Source: Tetracentron sinense
Lineage: Eukaryota > Streptophyta > Magnoliopsida > Trochodendrales > Trochodendraceae
Assembly: GCA_015143295.1 (NCBI GenBank)
Contig: CM026552.1
Span: 58,832,944-58,896,943 of the forward strand
DNA: 64,000 nucleotides
Reading direction: 5' to 3'
Shown here in pieces: positions 41,715 through 54,649 of the stretch. Under the pieces are notes generated by a model. It did not search any database and was not told where the DNA came from. It was given only the letters and a program-made list of their open reading frames with translations. A program made the translations under genes and the position numbers. The first letter of the stretch is position 1. Each line of letters starts with the position of its first letter.

Positions 41715-43500
41715 TTGCCATGGAAATCCCTAGGGTTTCCAGCTGCTTGGTGGGGGGATCATCCTCACGACCACCTAATCCCCCCCCCCCCTCTCTCCTT
41801 TGCTACTCTTGTAGGAAACCAAAATAGAGGTGCTGAATCTCATCAAGCTATCATTCCAATCAAAAAACCTGCAACTTATAAGGGACAACCAGCCCTTTTC
41901 TCCTCGGAAGAGGAAACCAAGCTCCTTGCTGCACCCCACCGCTTATCATTGGTAGCAAAGTGTAGTTATGGGCGGCCCTCATTAGATGTTATCAAGATTT
42001 TTATGAAAAAATCTGCTGGTATTCGACTTGCATTCTCGGTGGGAATTTTAGATTCGCGTCATCCTCTTTTTAGGTTTTCTTCCGAAGAAGACTATCTAAT
42101 TATATGGATCAAAGAAGTGATTTACATAAATGGTTTTTTGTTCAGATTTTTCAAGTGGACTCCTTCCTTTGTTTCCGGAGTAGAACCGTCTATAGTTCCG
42201 ATATAGGTGAGTTTCCCGAATCTTCCTCTTCACCTATTCAACGAATTAGCCATTAGATATATAGGGAGTATCATCGGTAAGGTGCTGAAATTAGATGGTG
42301 CAACCCAATCTTTTTCCCGCCCAAGTGTTGCTAGAGCTTGCATAGAAGTTGATCTCCTTAAGCAAAACCCATAAAGATTTTGGTTGGGTATTGGAGATCA
42401 AGGGAGATGGCAAGTAATAGAATACGAAAAAACTTTTTTGTTTTGTAAAAAGTGCAAGAAGCTTGGCCATGGGTTGCATAACTACTCAGTGGGTAAGAGT
42501 AACGAAAACCTAGACTCGTTGAAAATAGAAAAGGGGAAGAAGGAGAACAATACAAAAACTCTAAGATCTGGGTGGTTAAGTAATCTGCCCCCATTGATAA
42601 TTCTTCAAAAGATGTCGCAAATCAGCACAATAATTCCTCTCCCACTGATATAGAACAAAATATGGAGGATATTCATTATAGAGAGAAAATACCAACACCC
42701 AAAACAGCGAGGGATTCAGATATTTTGGTCCAGAAAACTGCTGTCTCTTCCTTGCCAATAAAAGTAGAGTCTCCAGATTGCACAATGCATTTAAGGGATG
42801 GAGCAGCTGCAAATTCATTCCCTCCAAAGGTAGCTATACCAACATTACAAGGTATTGATAGCGATGCAAATCCCCAATTTTTTCAAGATCCAATTACATC
42901 ATCCATTGATGTTCCTACCCCAGCGTTGCAAGAGATTAGAGATGAAGATGCTGATCCAGACAATAACTTAATGAGGCAGTGGGTCTTGAAAGCATTCAGT
43001 TTGGCGGAAAGGGGTGCAAAAGACCTTTCTTCATCGACAGAAATTAACTCTAATGCTGCCCCGATTATCTCGATCATTGAATCAACACAAAATTCCTCGT
43101 TGGAAGATCTAAATATAGTCAAGGATGATAGGATTCATAGCCGTGAATCAAATCAGATCCAAGGTTCAAAGGAGATTTATTTCTAACTAATCAAGTCTCT
43201 CCTTCTTGTTCAGCTGATGTTGAGATTATGAAAGCTGGTGCAGCCCAAAATCCAAGATTGCATGATACATCTTTATCTCTTTCAGTAGCTATTGAGAAGA
43301 TTGGTAAGGCTAATTTATCCATCCCTAATTCAGAAATTATCCATCTCGCTTCCACAGGTATGATCTCGAGTCTTGGTTCTTTAGATTATCTAATAAATAT
43401 TTTTGATAATCCTGTGAATGTTGAAGAAAACTTTAAGATTGTTGATGGAAGCTTAAATAATCAAGTTGAGTCAGAATTGGATTCGGACGAAGAATGATAT
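41715..43500 (+). pseudogene. ORF1 of LINE P (DUF4283-type, zinc knuckle)
   Basis: Starts around ATG 41719 in a changed frame, since a run of 12 C (41780-41791) precedes the conserved part. DUF4283-like core: LVAKCSYGRPSLDVIKIF, IRLAFSVGILDSRHPLFRFS and FKWTPSF (about 41940-42190). It continues in another frame as the VSFPNLPLHLF...IARLIG-like part, then FWLGIGDQGRWQVIEYEK (about 42377-42430) and a knuckle CKKCKKLGHGLHNY with Tyr for the last Cys. A Ser/Asp-rich tail runs to about 43496. Expected to be the RNA-binding protein of the element. Confidence 0.82.
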
Positions 43501-44029
43501 AGCTCTCCACAATTAAATAAAATGCTTGATTTAAATCATAAGAAAGCTACCGAAAACTCTTGGTTGGAATCTATTAGTTCTAAAAAAAATTAGGGGAGTT
43601 AAAAATATTCTCTCTCAACCTAAACTAAAAGGTCTTAAATTAAATGAAAATTCTTATGCTCGAATTAATTTTCTTCATTCTCAGCATTATCAAATGTGGA
43701 AGAAAGCAACTAGAAGATTGTAAGGGACTTATAACTATAATGAGAATTTTAAAGTGGATAATATTCTACAGGAAACCTCTCAATCTTATGAATATCATGC
43801 TGACAAACATAATTCTTTGTTTAAGGATATTGAGATATTTAAGGAAGAAGGTAAAAAAATTTCTCAACGATTGCTCAAATCTGAATTATTTTCTAACTTC
43901 CAATCTATAGTTTTTAAGAGAAAACTCAAAACTAAAAATAGGAAGAATGTACATGTTTCTGATAGAATAATTAGATCTAGAACTGCGTTTCCTCCCTTGT
44001 TTACTGATTTTAATAAAGTTATTAATGAA
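43501..44029 (+). other. LINE P inter-domain region
   Basis: Broken frames rich in Lys and Asn (for example FKRKLKTKNRKNVHVSDRII near 43915-43975) that probably belong to the ORF1 tail or linker before the endonuclease. No domain recognised. Confidence 0.45.
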
Positions 44030-44720
44030 TAATTTTCTTTTTTGGAATATTTGAGGTATTGGTAATCTTGCTTCTAAAACTAGACTTAAGCAATTAATTT
44101 CTTCTAACAAAATTTTGTTGACTGCTATTATGGAACCCAAATTTTTTTTTGATTCTATGCAGTATATTTTCTCTTTTATTGGAATGGATCATCATTTAGA
44201 CTCTTCCTTTTCCCATTCTAATATTTGGCTACTGACCAAATGATCATAGTTGATGTCTCTTCTGCTAGTTTTTCTCCCATAGGATGTGCTTTTATTTATA
44301 CTAAATGCACTAGCAGAGAGAGAATGTCCCTATGGATGGATCTTTGTACTTCCTTCTCTTCTTTCTCAAGTCCTTTTTTCCTTGGAGGTGATTTTAATGC
44401 TATCACTAACTCTGAAGAAAAGTTGGGTGGTAGGGATGTCAATATTGAATCCCTCACTGATTTTAACGCTATGATTTATGATTTGGGTTTGATGGATGCA
44501 GGTTTTAATGGTAATAAATTTACTTGGTGTAATAACCAGGCTGGTTTGAATCATATTTATGCGCGTTTAGATAGAGTTCTTTTGAGTCATGATTGGAGCT
44601 TTAATTTTGAATTTTCTTCGGTTTCTCATTTATCTTGATTAGCTTCTGACCATTCTCCCCTCCTTTTTGCTTTTGGCAAGAACAATTCTAGGATTCCTTC
44701 TTCTTTTAAATTTCAACAAA
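44030..44720 (+). pseudogene. LINE P ORF2: endonuclease domain
   Basis: Begins MNNFLFWNI, then a stop where Arg is usual, GIGNLASKTRLKQLI and AIMEPKF. After a frameshift: FFLGGDFNAITNSEEKLGGR (GGDFN catalytic motif, about 44385-44440), FTWCNNQAGLNHIYARLDRV and SDHSPLLF (about 44645-44670). These are the apurinic-endonuclease (EEP fold) motifs that nick target DNA. Confidence 0.88.
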
Positions 44721-46993
44721 TGTGGATTCATCATCCTGATTTTTTAAGAGTTGTTTCTGAATCCTGGGATATTCCTATTTCTTCTAATCATCTTATGTCT
44801 TTTTTTCTCAAGCTTAAAAGACTTAAGATTTCGCTTAAGAGTTGGAATATAAACGTTTTTGGAAATATTTTTCAAAAAATCAAAGATTTTGATCTTCAAA
44901 TTAACAACCTTGAAGAAGACCTTCAACATAATTGGGATATTGATAAAGCGACTCAACTTAATAATCTTAAGGATGAGATGCAAACTGTTCTTTTACAAGA
45001 AGAAATTTATTGGCACCAAAAGTCCCATATTAAATGGCTTCAAGAAGGTGATAATAATATTAAATTCTTCCATATGGTCTCTAACTCTAGGAGAGGTAAG
45101 AACTGTATTTCTCGTATTCAAGATTCTCGAGGTAATTGGTTGGAATCGAGAGAGGATATTGGTAATGCTGCTATCTCTCATTTTAAAGATATTTTATCCT
45201 CTTCTAATTGCATTATTGATCAAAACTTATCAATCATATTCCTTGTCTTATTTCAGAAGAGGATAATAATGCAATTTCTATCTCTCCTACTTTGGAAGAA
45301 ATTAAAAAAGTGGTCTTTAGCATGTCTGCAGATAGTGCCCCTGGTCTTGATGGATTTTCGGGACATTTTTATCAGTCTTGTTGGGATATTATTAAAGTTG
45401 ATCTCTTAAATTTTATTACTTCTTTCTTTGTTTATGGAGATATCCCAAAAGCCATTAATGCAACTGCTATTGCTTTAATTCCTAAATGTAGCTCTCCTAT
45501 ATCTTTTTCGGGACTTTAGACTTTTTAGCCTTTGTAATTTTCTTTACAAAATTATTTCGCATTTATTGTCTGATAGAATAGGTCTTTTACTACCCACTAT
45601 TATTTCTGAAGAACAAAGTGGTTTTGTTAAGGGTAGGAGTATTACTGATAACATTAATTTAGCTCATGAAATGGTGCAGGACATTGATAGACCTTCTCCA
45701 GGAGGTAATATCATTTTTAAACTTGATATTTCCAAAGCCTATGATCGTATGGAATGGAAATTCATTACAGTAGTTCTGCAAAAGATGGGTTTTAATTATG
45801 CAGTTAACAGATTGATTTATGCTTGTCTTTGTAATCAATCCTTTTCTATCATTATTAATGGTAGTCTTCAAGGTTTTTTTCAGAGCTCGCGTGGTCTTCG
45901 TCAAGGTGACCCTCTCTCTCCTGCTCTTTTTATTTTGGCTGAAGAAGTTCTTAGCAGAGGTCTGAATGGTATTTTTGATAGTCTATCTCTAAACTATAAA
46001 TTGGGCAGGTATGGCTTTCCAACTTCCCATCTTCTTTTTGCAGATGATACCTTAATCTTTTGTAATGGTAAAAAGCATTATAGTAAAAAAATCTTTGATT
46101 TTATTCATGCTTATGAGGTTTCATCGGGTCAGCTTCTTAATAAGGCCAAAAGTGCTTTTTATTGTTCTTCTAAAATGTCTAGGGCTCATCATCTTGCTAT
46201 TTTTAATTGGATTGAGATTCCTAATAAGAATTTTCCGTTCACTTATCTTGGTGTCCCCATTTACAAAGGGAGATTAAAAAATGTTTATTTTAATCCCTTA
46301 ATTGATAAAATTCTTCATAAAATTTGGAGTTGGAAGGGTAAGTTCTTATCTTCTGGTGGGAGACTCATTCTTATTAAACATGTTTTGTCATCTATTCCTA
46401 TTCATCTTCTTGCTTGGATTCATGTTCCGAAAGCCTCTGTCCTTATTGATAGATATTTGGCTAAATTTTTTTGGAATAATAGAAGTGATTCTAAAAAGCC
46501 TCATTGGATAAATTGGAATTCTTGTGCTCTTCCCCTTTCTGAAGGTGGTTTAGGAATTAGGAAAATGCATGAATTTTCATCTGCTTTTAGAATCAAGCAA
46601 GCTTGGAAGCTTTACACATACAATAATTTGTGGTCAAAATTTTTTAAATCCAAATTTCAAATTAATCATATTTGGTATGCTACATCTAGACCTGATTCTT
46701 CTAAAACTTGGTCTCAAATTACAAAATATTGTAAAGATGTAGTTTATAATTCGATTGCTTTAATTGGTAATGGAACTAAAATCAATTTTTGGTTAGATTA
46801 TTGGTTTGGAGAGGATCCTCTTATAATGCTATCTACTTTTATTCCTCATAATTTTCCTTATATTTCAGATATGCTTAATCATAATGGTCGATGGGACCTT
46901 AGCCTTGTTAGAGAGCATTTACCTGAGTTTATTAGGACTGATATTAGAAATGCAGGATACTTTACTTCTGATTCAAAAGATTCTTTCATTTGA
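44721..46993 (+). pseudogene. LINE P ORF2: reverse transcriptase domain
   Basis: Linker with WLQEGDNNIKFFHMVSNSRR (about 45025-45090), SADSAPGLDGFSGHFYQSCW (RT fingers, 45320), FVKGRSITDNINLAHEMVQD, KLDISKAYDRMEWKF (catalytic Asp, about 45720), RGLRQGDPLSPALF and HLLFADDTLIF (FADD box, about 46030). Frameshifts near 45235 and 45520. From 45566 it is open for 475 codons, including the WSWKGKFLSSGGRLILIKHV region after the RT domain. Confidence 0.92.
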
Positions 46994-48109
46994 AAGTTAG
47001 GTCCTAAAGGTAATTTTACAGTGAAATCAGCTTAGGATTTTATTAGATATTCTTCTAATCTGATAGACTGGTCCAGGTATGTTTGGTTTAATATTATTCC
47101 CAAGAAAATTCAGATTTTTGGTTGGAAAGTTATGTATGGTGCGGTTCCTATTGATTCTTTGGTTCAATCTATTGGAATCCCTCTAGCTAGTTGTTGTTCT
47201 TGTTGTTCCCAAGGTAATATTGAAATATTATCTTATCTTTTATTACATAGTGATATTGCAGGTGAGATATGGAGATTTTTTGGCAATCTTTGCTATGTTC
47301 GATCGCTCAGTGGGGATAATATTCAGTGTTTTCTTATGCGATGGTTTAGAGCGTTGGATATATAGCATAATGAGGTTCTCATTATTCTTCCCCTTATTAT
47401 TATTTGGGAGATTTGGAAAGAAAGATACTCCCGTAGATTCAAGGAGGTGAGTAAGCCAGTAGATGTGATTCTTGCTAAAATTCATAAATGGATGGTTGAG
47501 TTGGGTTCATTACCTTATAAAAAAACCTTTGGATCTTTCTATTATAAATGGCCCATATATTATTGCTCAACAAAGATCCATCATTACTGTTGTCAAATGG
47601 ATTAGACCTCTTCAGGGTAGAGTGAAATTAAATGTGGATGGAGCTTCAAAAGGTAATCCGGGCTTATTAGGTGGAGGAGGTATTATCCGAGATTATTTTG
47701 GAGCGATGATTGCCTATTTCTATACTTTTTATGAGAAATGTTCTAACTATACTGGAGAAACTAGAGCTCATTTAAATGGGCTTAACCTTTGCAAGAAACT
47801 TGGCCTTAGTCAAGTTGAGGTTGAATCTGATGCTAAAATTTGGTTAAAGCTTGGAAGGGTTTCTTAAGCCATCCTTGGAATGCATGGTATTGGAATAAGA
47901 AGATTCATCAAGTAAGGAATATTTGGTCTTCTTTTAATAACATCTACAGAGAAGCTAACATGGTAGCTGATTTTCTTGCTAATAAAGGTTGTATTACTCA
48001 ATCTTCAGGTGAATTTTTCCCGGATATTGATAACCCTCCTAGACTTAAAACTCTTATATCTCTTGATAAAGCAGGTTATGGTTATGTCAGAATGGTTAAT
48101 ATGGCTTGA
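46994..48109 (+). pseudogene. LINE P ORF2: zinc-binding region and RNase H
   Basis: After a stop at 46991-46993 comes the zf-RVT-like part (FGWKVMYGAVPIDSLV, CCSCCSQGNIE, LLLHSDIAGEIW, 47115-47270). RNase H of the plant LINE type follows: KLNVDGASKGNPGLLGGGGI (about 47625-47690), GETRAHLNGLNLC and a shifted frame with REANMVADFLANKG (about 47950-47990). Three frame changes. Confidence 0.86.
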
Positions 48110-48343
48110 GTTAGTTGGATTGATTCTTTGTATAGGGGTGAGGTTTATGTCCCCTTTTTTTTCCTTATCTTTGGTTTTCCTTTGTAGGACGGTTTAATGT
48201 CCCCCCCTCTTTTTTTCTTTTTGAGTCCTTGTAGGGGTAAGGTTTTATGTCCCCCTCATTTTTTTTTTATTATTAATAAAATCGATAGGGGTCCGCCAAA
48301 CCCCCCACTCCTTCTGAGTGGCTTTTAAAAAAAATAAATAACT

Positions 48344-49836
48344 AACTAATCTTATTCTTATCTATTAGGATAATTAATTAGTAACTAACTAATTCAATCC
48401 CAATTAAATAGGGATTCTTTAATAGCAACCGAGCAATCTAATCCCTAACTATTAGGAGATAAGATCAACTAAAGTGATAAGATTCCTCATGAAGTGGACG
48501 TCCCACTCTAGGTGGGCACCACTTTTACACGCCCCTTTTGAGTTCTAAACCTTGTTGGTCTAGTTTTGATCTTTATCAAAATCCCCTATGGGTCCTACCC
48601 ATATGGTTAATCACATCCTATGTGATTTGACCTATTAGAGCTCCACTATACCATGTAGTGATATTCTTAGAGAAATTAATTAATTTAATTAATAATAAAA
48701 TTAAAAGCTTTAAGAAGGTTCTAGTGTATAGGATCAAAAGGGATCTCCTATTTCCGGTTGTGGGACCAAGTGTTTCACCTTTTGGTTGAAGCCTTGTTGC
48801 TAGGAAACACTTTCCTATATAACCATTAGGATTATAGAATTTTATCTATGTCCCTGGACTTCCACTAATCACAATAATGTCCATTAACACAATGTGACTA
48901 ACTCCCAAAAAATAGAGAATTACTTGCAGGTCTTTCTATTACAAGATTTATTTACAGATGCGTCCTTCCACTTCCAATATTGTTATAAGCTTACGGGACA
49001 ATATCTTATTCTGTCTATAATCCCTAGCTTATAATGAGAACCATTCTCTTTGATACTTTTAGTCAAACTTGGACTTTCAAAACTATTTTTAGAAACTCTT
49101 TAACTGAAATAATAATTATTATTATATTCCTTTTATATAAAAATAAACTTCTCGATAAAACTATTTCATCGATAAATACCAGCGCTGGTTTTCCAAGTCC
49201 GGTTTGACAAGTATCAACTCAATATAAATTACTCTAGAAGATTAGTGGAATCCTTGTTGAGCGTACACACACTTCTTCTAGTATAGCGTACATAACCCAA
49301 CGAGCCTGTATTTAGTCTGGTGTGTTGGACATTAATGATTGATTACATCAAAGCTATATAGGCAAATAATAGAGAAGATGTCAACCTCTCAGGTTAAGGA
49401 CAATCTGTCAAATGGACTACCCTAAACATGTAGACAATATATTTCTAAGGATATCAACTGAGCGATTTAGTTGTAATATAAGTACTTCTTACTTATATCC
49501 ACATCTTAGTCAACAGACCATTTCTCTCAGTGATTGAGATTCATCACTCCATCACATGGGATGAACAATGTGTAAGTTAGTAGGCATACATTATCCAGAT
49601 GTATCCTAAATAACTTAGAACAATTCTAGGTCTACAAGGAACCGGAAAACCATATCTCCTTAGCAATTAGTTAAAAACTAATTGGATGGTTTTCCTACAA
49701 TGTTACCTAAGGGACAAAGTATTCTCATTTAATGAGATACTTTTGATATGTTACCCAATGTAGATGATAATGTGTGAATTGATTAAGTAGACTAATACAA
49801 TTCTGAAATGACTTTCGTGAGCATATATGTCTAATA
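48344..49836 (-). repeat. 3' LTR of copia K, right part (U3 side) with LINE duplication
   Basis: The first 40 bases (48344-48383) are the right target duplication of LINE P. The rest is AT-rich U3-like sequence without ORFs, ending (minus-strand start) TATTAGACATATATG beside the polypurine tract AAGTGGGAGA at about 49837-49847. The usual TG start is TA here. Confidence 0.75.
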
Positions 49837-52005
49837 ATCTCCCACTTGCACTCAAAGCCAATATCCTATGTATCTAATACCCATCGTCTCTAGATGTTTC
49901 TCAAACACCTTCCGAGGAAGAGCTTTAGTAAATGGGTCTACCGCGTTATCTGCTGACGTAATCTTGGATAACTCAATGTCTCCTCTCTTGATAATGTCTC
50001 GAATCAGATGGAATCTCCTTTCAATGTGCTTAATCTTCTGATGTGCTCTATGCTCTATGGCTTGAGCTACTATACCACTATTATCACAATAAAGTGTGAT
50101 AGGAGATTCAATTGAGGAAACAACACCAAGTTCAAGAATGAACTTCTTTATCCACACTGCTTCCTCTGCATCATCACATGTAGTAATGTACTATACTTCA
50201 GTTGTTAAGTCAGCAGTTGTTGTTTGCTTACAACTCCTCCAACTAAAAGCTCCTTTCTCAAGAGTAAATACAAATCCTAAGGTGGACCTTCTATCATCTA
50301 TATCTGCCTAAAAATCTGAATATGTGTACCCTACAACAGTTAGATCTTCTCTACTGTAAACCAAACAGTGATGCATAGTCCTCCTCAAATACTTGAAAAT
50401 GTGCTTAACTGCTGTCCAATGCTCAAGACCCAGGTTTGATTGATATCTACTAACGATACTCACTGCGTGACAAATATCAAGTCTTGTGCACAACATAGCA
50501 TACATAAAACTTCTCACTGCTAATGCATATGGGCAATGGCTCATCTTCTCTCTTTCATCATCAGTCTTTGGAGACTTTGATTTGGAGAGACTAATTCCAT
50601 GCCTAAAGGGTAATATCCCTTTCTTGAAATTTTTCATGCTATATTCGCACAAGATCTTGTTAATATAATTGACTTGGGACAATCCCAACATCATTTTCTT
50701 TCGATGTCTAAACAATTTAAGACCAAGAATATAGGAGGCTTCACCATGGTCTTTCATAGCAAAGTTACATGACAACTAGATTTTAACAGTTGATAACATT
50801 CCTGCATCATTCTCAATGAGTAGAATATCATCTACATAAAGAACTAGGAAAGCTATTGCACTCCCACTGATCTTCTTGTACACACATGCCTCATCCATGT
50901 TTTGGTGAAAACCAAATGATTTGATTGATTCATCAAAACGGATGTTCCAACTCCGAGAAGCTTGCTCAAGACCATAAATAGATTTTATCAATTTGCATAC
51001 TTTATTATTTTGGCTATTGATTTCAAAACCTTTGGGCTAGTTCATGTAAATATCCTCTTGAATGTTTCCACTTTAGAAAGCGGTTTTGACATCCATCTGT
51101 CAAATTTCATAATCATAGTAAGCAACAATTGAAAACATAATTCTGATGGACTTTAGCATTGCTACTGGTGAAAAGGTTTCCTCATAGTCGATACCAGCTC
51201 TTTGACTATAGCCTTTCGTTACAAGCTTTGCTTTCAAGGTCTCTACCTTTCCATCAGATCCACGTTTCCTCTTATATACCCATTTGCACCCAATGGGTCT
51301 AATTCCCTCAGGCTTTTCAAGGTATAGACATTATTCACGTACATGGAGTCCATTTCAGATTCCATGGCCTTATGCCAATTATCAAAATCAATATCACATA
51401 TTGCCTCTTGATAAGTGTAAGGACCATCATCTAAAGAATTTGATTCCATATAATATACCTCATATTGATAAGACAATCTATCTAGAGGTTGACTAATCCT
51501 TATCATTCTCCTAGACTGCTGTGTACTTAAATGTTTAGTTAAGATAGGTTTAACCATGGTCATTTTATTCTGATTTTGCTCCTCAAGATCTATTCTAAAT
51601 CCACTTTCTCTATTGAGGAATAAATCTTCTTTTAGAAAAATGGCATTCCTGCTTACAAACACCATTTGTTCGCTAGGATTATAGAAATAGTATCCATGAG
51701 TTTCATTTGGGTATCGTATAAATAGGCACTTCTCAGTCCTACTTTCCAACTTGCCAAAGTTCTACTTTCACACATGAACTGGACAACACCATATCCTAAC
51801 ATGCTTTAGACTAGGCTTTTGCCCCATCCATAGCTCAATTGGAGTTTTGAAAACAGACTTAGAAGGTACCCTATTCAATAGATAGATAGCAGTTTCTAAT
51901 GCATATCCCCAAAAAGAAATTGGCAAATCAATATTATTCATCATTGAACGAACCATATCCAATAAGTTTCAATTTCTTTTTTCTGAAACACCATTAAGCT
52001 GAGGT
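49837..52005 (-). pseudogene. pol: Copia K pol: integrase C-terminus, RT, RNase H
   Basis: Minus strand from 52005: QLNGVSEKRN, LDMVRSMMNNIDLPISFWG and ELWMGQKPSLKHVRIW (integrase end), CLFIRYPNETHGYYFYNPSE, then RT: GCKWVYKRKRG, KAKLVTKGYSQ, YGLEQASRSWNIRFDE and LVLYVDDILLIEN (YVDD, about 50840-50815), EASYILGLKLFRHR. RNase H ends LYCDNSGIVAQAIEHRAHQK, DPFTKALPRKVFEKHL and GYWL at 49852. Several stops and at least two frameshifts. Confidence 0.9.
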
Positions 52006-52295
52006 TGTTGCGCCCCAAAATACCCCCTAGGAGTTAAGGGATACTTTAGGTGTGACTATACGTACCTGCCAAACCATCCTGTAATGAATAAGATAATTAC
52101 AGTACTAAACCATGATAATCAGAGCGCGGAAGCTAAACATAAATGCGGAAGCGTAAACTAACTTTTTTTTTTCTTCTAAGATTTCTAAAATAGTATTCCA
52201 AGTTAACATATATACAAAACATGTCTAAGTCTAAGGTGGACAGACCCACCTATCAAAATGTCAAAATACATAAAAGACCCTCTTGTACTCTCCCC

Positions 52296-52436
52296 TCAAC
52301 AGTAGTCGAGGTATGGCCACAGGTCAAGGTCTCGGTCCGCCTGAGACTGCAGTGGAATAGACGGCTCTCTCTCCTCAATATACTCTTCCTCGACCCAAGG
52401 CTCTGGGTCGAGGGCTCCCTCAGTACCTGCCGACAT
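52296..52436 (-). CDS. Conserved LTR small ORF, long form, 46 aa (J1)
   Basis: MSAGTEGALDPEPWVEEEY, then IEEREPSIPLQSQADRDLDL, WPYLDYC and TGA. Same length as in B, with substitutions (YPK to DPE, L to P, V to L) but no indel or stop, in a solo LTR of a different insertion. Confidence 0.57.
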   Translation of the reverse strand: MSAGTEGALDPEPWVEEEYIEEREPSIPLQSQADRDLDLWPYLDYC

Positions 52437-52440
52437 GAAA

Positions 52441-52472
52441 GTACAGCTGAGCATGTAATACTCAGCGAGTAC
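52441..52472 (-). other. Conserved LTR stem-loop (J1)
   Basis: GTAC, TC, GCTGAGTAT, loop TAC, ATGCTCAGC, T, GTAC on the minus strand; loop changed, stem kept. Confidence 0.76.
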
Positions 52473-52719
52473 AAGCTACTAGCTAATAAACACGCAAGGA
52501 GTAGTACAATACCAATCATCAATTCCAGGCAGTAGTAAAATCATAGAATTAAACAATATTAAACATGAAGAAATATTATCATCTTAATGTGCATGAATGC
52601 AAAAACGCCGATAAAACTCATGCTTGAAAACCCGTTTCCATGTCTCGGTATGCGTTATAGAATTCATGTATGCGTGCATGCATGAATGTCTTGTCATCAT
52701 CTTGAAACCTTGCATCTTG

Positions 52720-53005
52720 TAACTTGTGAGCCAGAGGCTAGCACCCAAATCTCCTTGGGCTGCCAACCTCCTTGATAGATGGTTTTCTTGTGAGCTAGAG
52801 GCTAGTACCCGAATGTCCCTGGGCTACCAACCTCCTTGACAATAGGTGATTTTTATTACTTGCTTAGTTTTCTTGTGAGCCAGAGGCTAGTACCCGAATG
52901 TCCCTGGGCTACCAACCTCCTTTACAATATGTATTTTAGGGGTTTTCTTGTGAGCCAGAGGCTAGTACCCAAATGTCCCTGGGCTACCAACCTCCTTGAC
53001 ATGCA
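52720..53005 (-). repeat. Tandem array in solo LTR J1
   Basis: Four units with TTGTGAGCCAGAGGCTAGTA and CCCTGGGCTACCAACCTCC, against three in B, and a duplicated TATGTATTTTAGGGG-like spacer. Confidence 0.85.
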
Positions 53006-54474
53006 ATATTTTCTTGTTGGTTATTATATGTATATGCTCTTGAAATCTCGGTTCATGCTATCATGCGTGCTCATGTACATGTCAATCGTGACAACCATGG
53101 AATAAGGATAATAAGAGAGGTATAACATCACCATTCAATTCACAATATATGCATATAAGAATTTGAGTAATCAACATGGTATTTAAATCCATTCATCATT
53201 CATAAGAATACATGTATAAGGCCTATTTCCCTTTTTCTTCCTTCAAATCATTATTTCATAGTTTAGGCATTTTTTCAAACACATCACATGCAATGTTCCT
53301 CCATAGTTCATCTTCTTATTTTTAGTGCATATTTTCCATCCAATAATCAAAGTGAGTTCATTATTGGTAAAATGCCCATCCTCCATTTTTCCATTACACA
53401 AACCACACATACCACACATCATACATTCGGCATCCCATCGCCTCAATCAATCTCCCATCCACACATCCATATCCTTTTTCCTTTTCTTGTTTATAATTAT
53501 TAGAATGATACATTTTACAAGAAAGGAAACCTACTAACATGAATCACATTTCACATAAAAAGCCTAGATTATCGCTAGGGAAAGTTAGTAGGGTGTACTA
53601 ACCTTAGATCAAGGCTTGATCTTGGTAGGAAACCTTGATTTGAGCTCCAACTTGAAAGAAGAAGCCCTTACTTGAAGAAAGCTTGAGTTGAGGAAGAAAC
53701 CCCTTGGAAAAACTTGTGTGAGTTGCTACCCTAACTTTGGAGGAGGAGTCCCACACGAGTTGAACCTTGGATTTGAAGAATCCAAGCCTTGAAATAAACC
53801 TTGGGTAGCCCACACTCTTGATTTCTTCTCAAGAGGAAAACCTAGGTTAGGAAATCCCCTTCTCCTCTCTCTCTATCTCTCCAAATACTCTAAGGATGGT
53901 AAATGAGGCCCTAAAGGCTCGGGCAAGCCCTTATGGGTAAGGGTTTTGTAGACCCCCGGACCTTTTCACATTCAATGTATGACACTTTCGTTGCCATTTT
54001 GCCTTTAAAGAGGTATAATTAATAAATAAGGAAGAAATTGGAAATTCTGAAATGTTAGAAATATTCCTTTTCGAAGTACGAACCCAACGCAAGTTAAATC
54101 GTCAAAATCGGACGAACGAGTCAAAAGATATGGCCAAAACAGTTTGGACCTGCAGGCAATCGTAGCTCGGAATGCGCTAAGGACGTAGCTCGGAAGGTGC
54201 TAAGGACGTAGCTCGGAAGGCGCTAAGGACGTAGCTCGGAAGGCACTAAGGACGTAGCTCTGATCATGTGCTCTGACAACGTACTCTGATAACGTAGCTC
54301 GAGCTCTGATAACGTATACGTTGTGCATCCGTTGTGCAACAGACAACGGGTACGTTGTACAGCAACAACGGGTACGTTGTACAGCAACAACGTGTACGTT
54401 GTACAGCTCACAACGGCACGTTGTACATAAGACAACGGACAACGAGCTCAGCACTATGCACAACACAACGTGAC

Positions 54475-54649
54475 AACGGGTTCGGCACCCTTCACAGCAC
54501 AACGTGTTTGGCACTGTTCACAGCACAACGTGTTCAGCACTATTCACAGCACAACGTGTTTGGCACTGTTCACAGCACAACGTGTTCAGCACTGTTCACT
54601 GCACAACGTGTTCAGCACTGTTCACAGCACGACGTGTTCGGCACTCGTG
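54475..54649 (+). repeat. 26-bp minisatellite in solo LTR J2
   Basis: About six copies of the unit seen eight times in A and eleven times in E; both CGTGTTTGGCACTG and CGTGTTCAGCACTG variants occur. Confidence 0.9.

Larger units (their letters stand above)
41622..48343 (+). mobile_element. LINE P: L1-like non-LTR retrotransposon, apparently full length
   Basis: 6.7 kb inserted in the copia K LTR. ORF1-like region (41715-43500), spacer-like AT-rich stretch, ORF2 with endonuclease, RT, zinc-binding region and plant-type RNase H (44030-48109), 3' UTR with TCCCCC(T)n blocks, AATAAA at 48275-48280 and an A-rich end TTTTAAAAAAAATAAAT (48324-48340). Flanked by 40-bp duplications. Every ORF is broken by frameshifts. 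Confidence 0.92.

Noticed and set aside
41780-41791. Run of 12 C as a structural element
   Set aside because: Simple homopolymer in the LINE 5' region; likely a slippage site that contributes to the ORF1 frame change.
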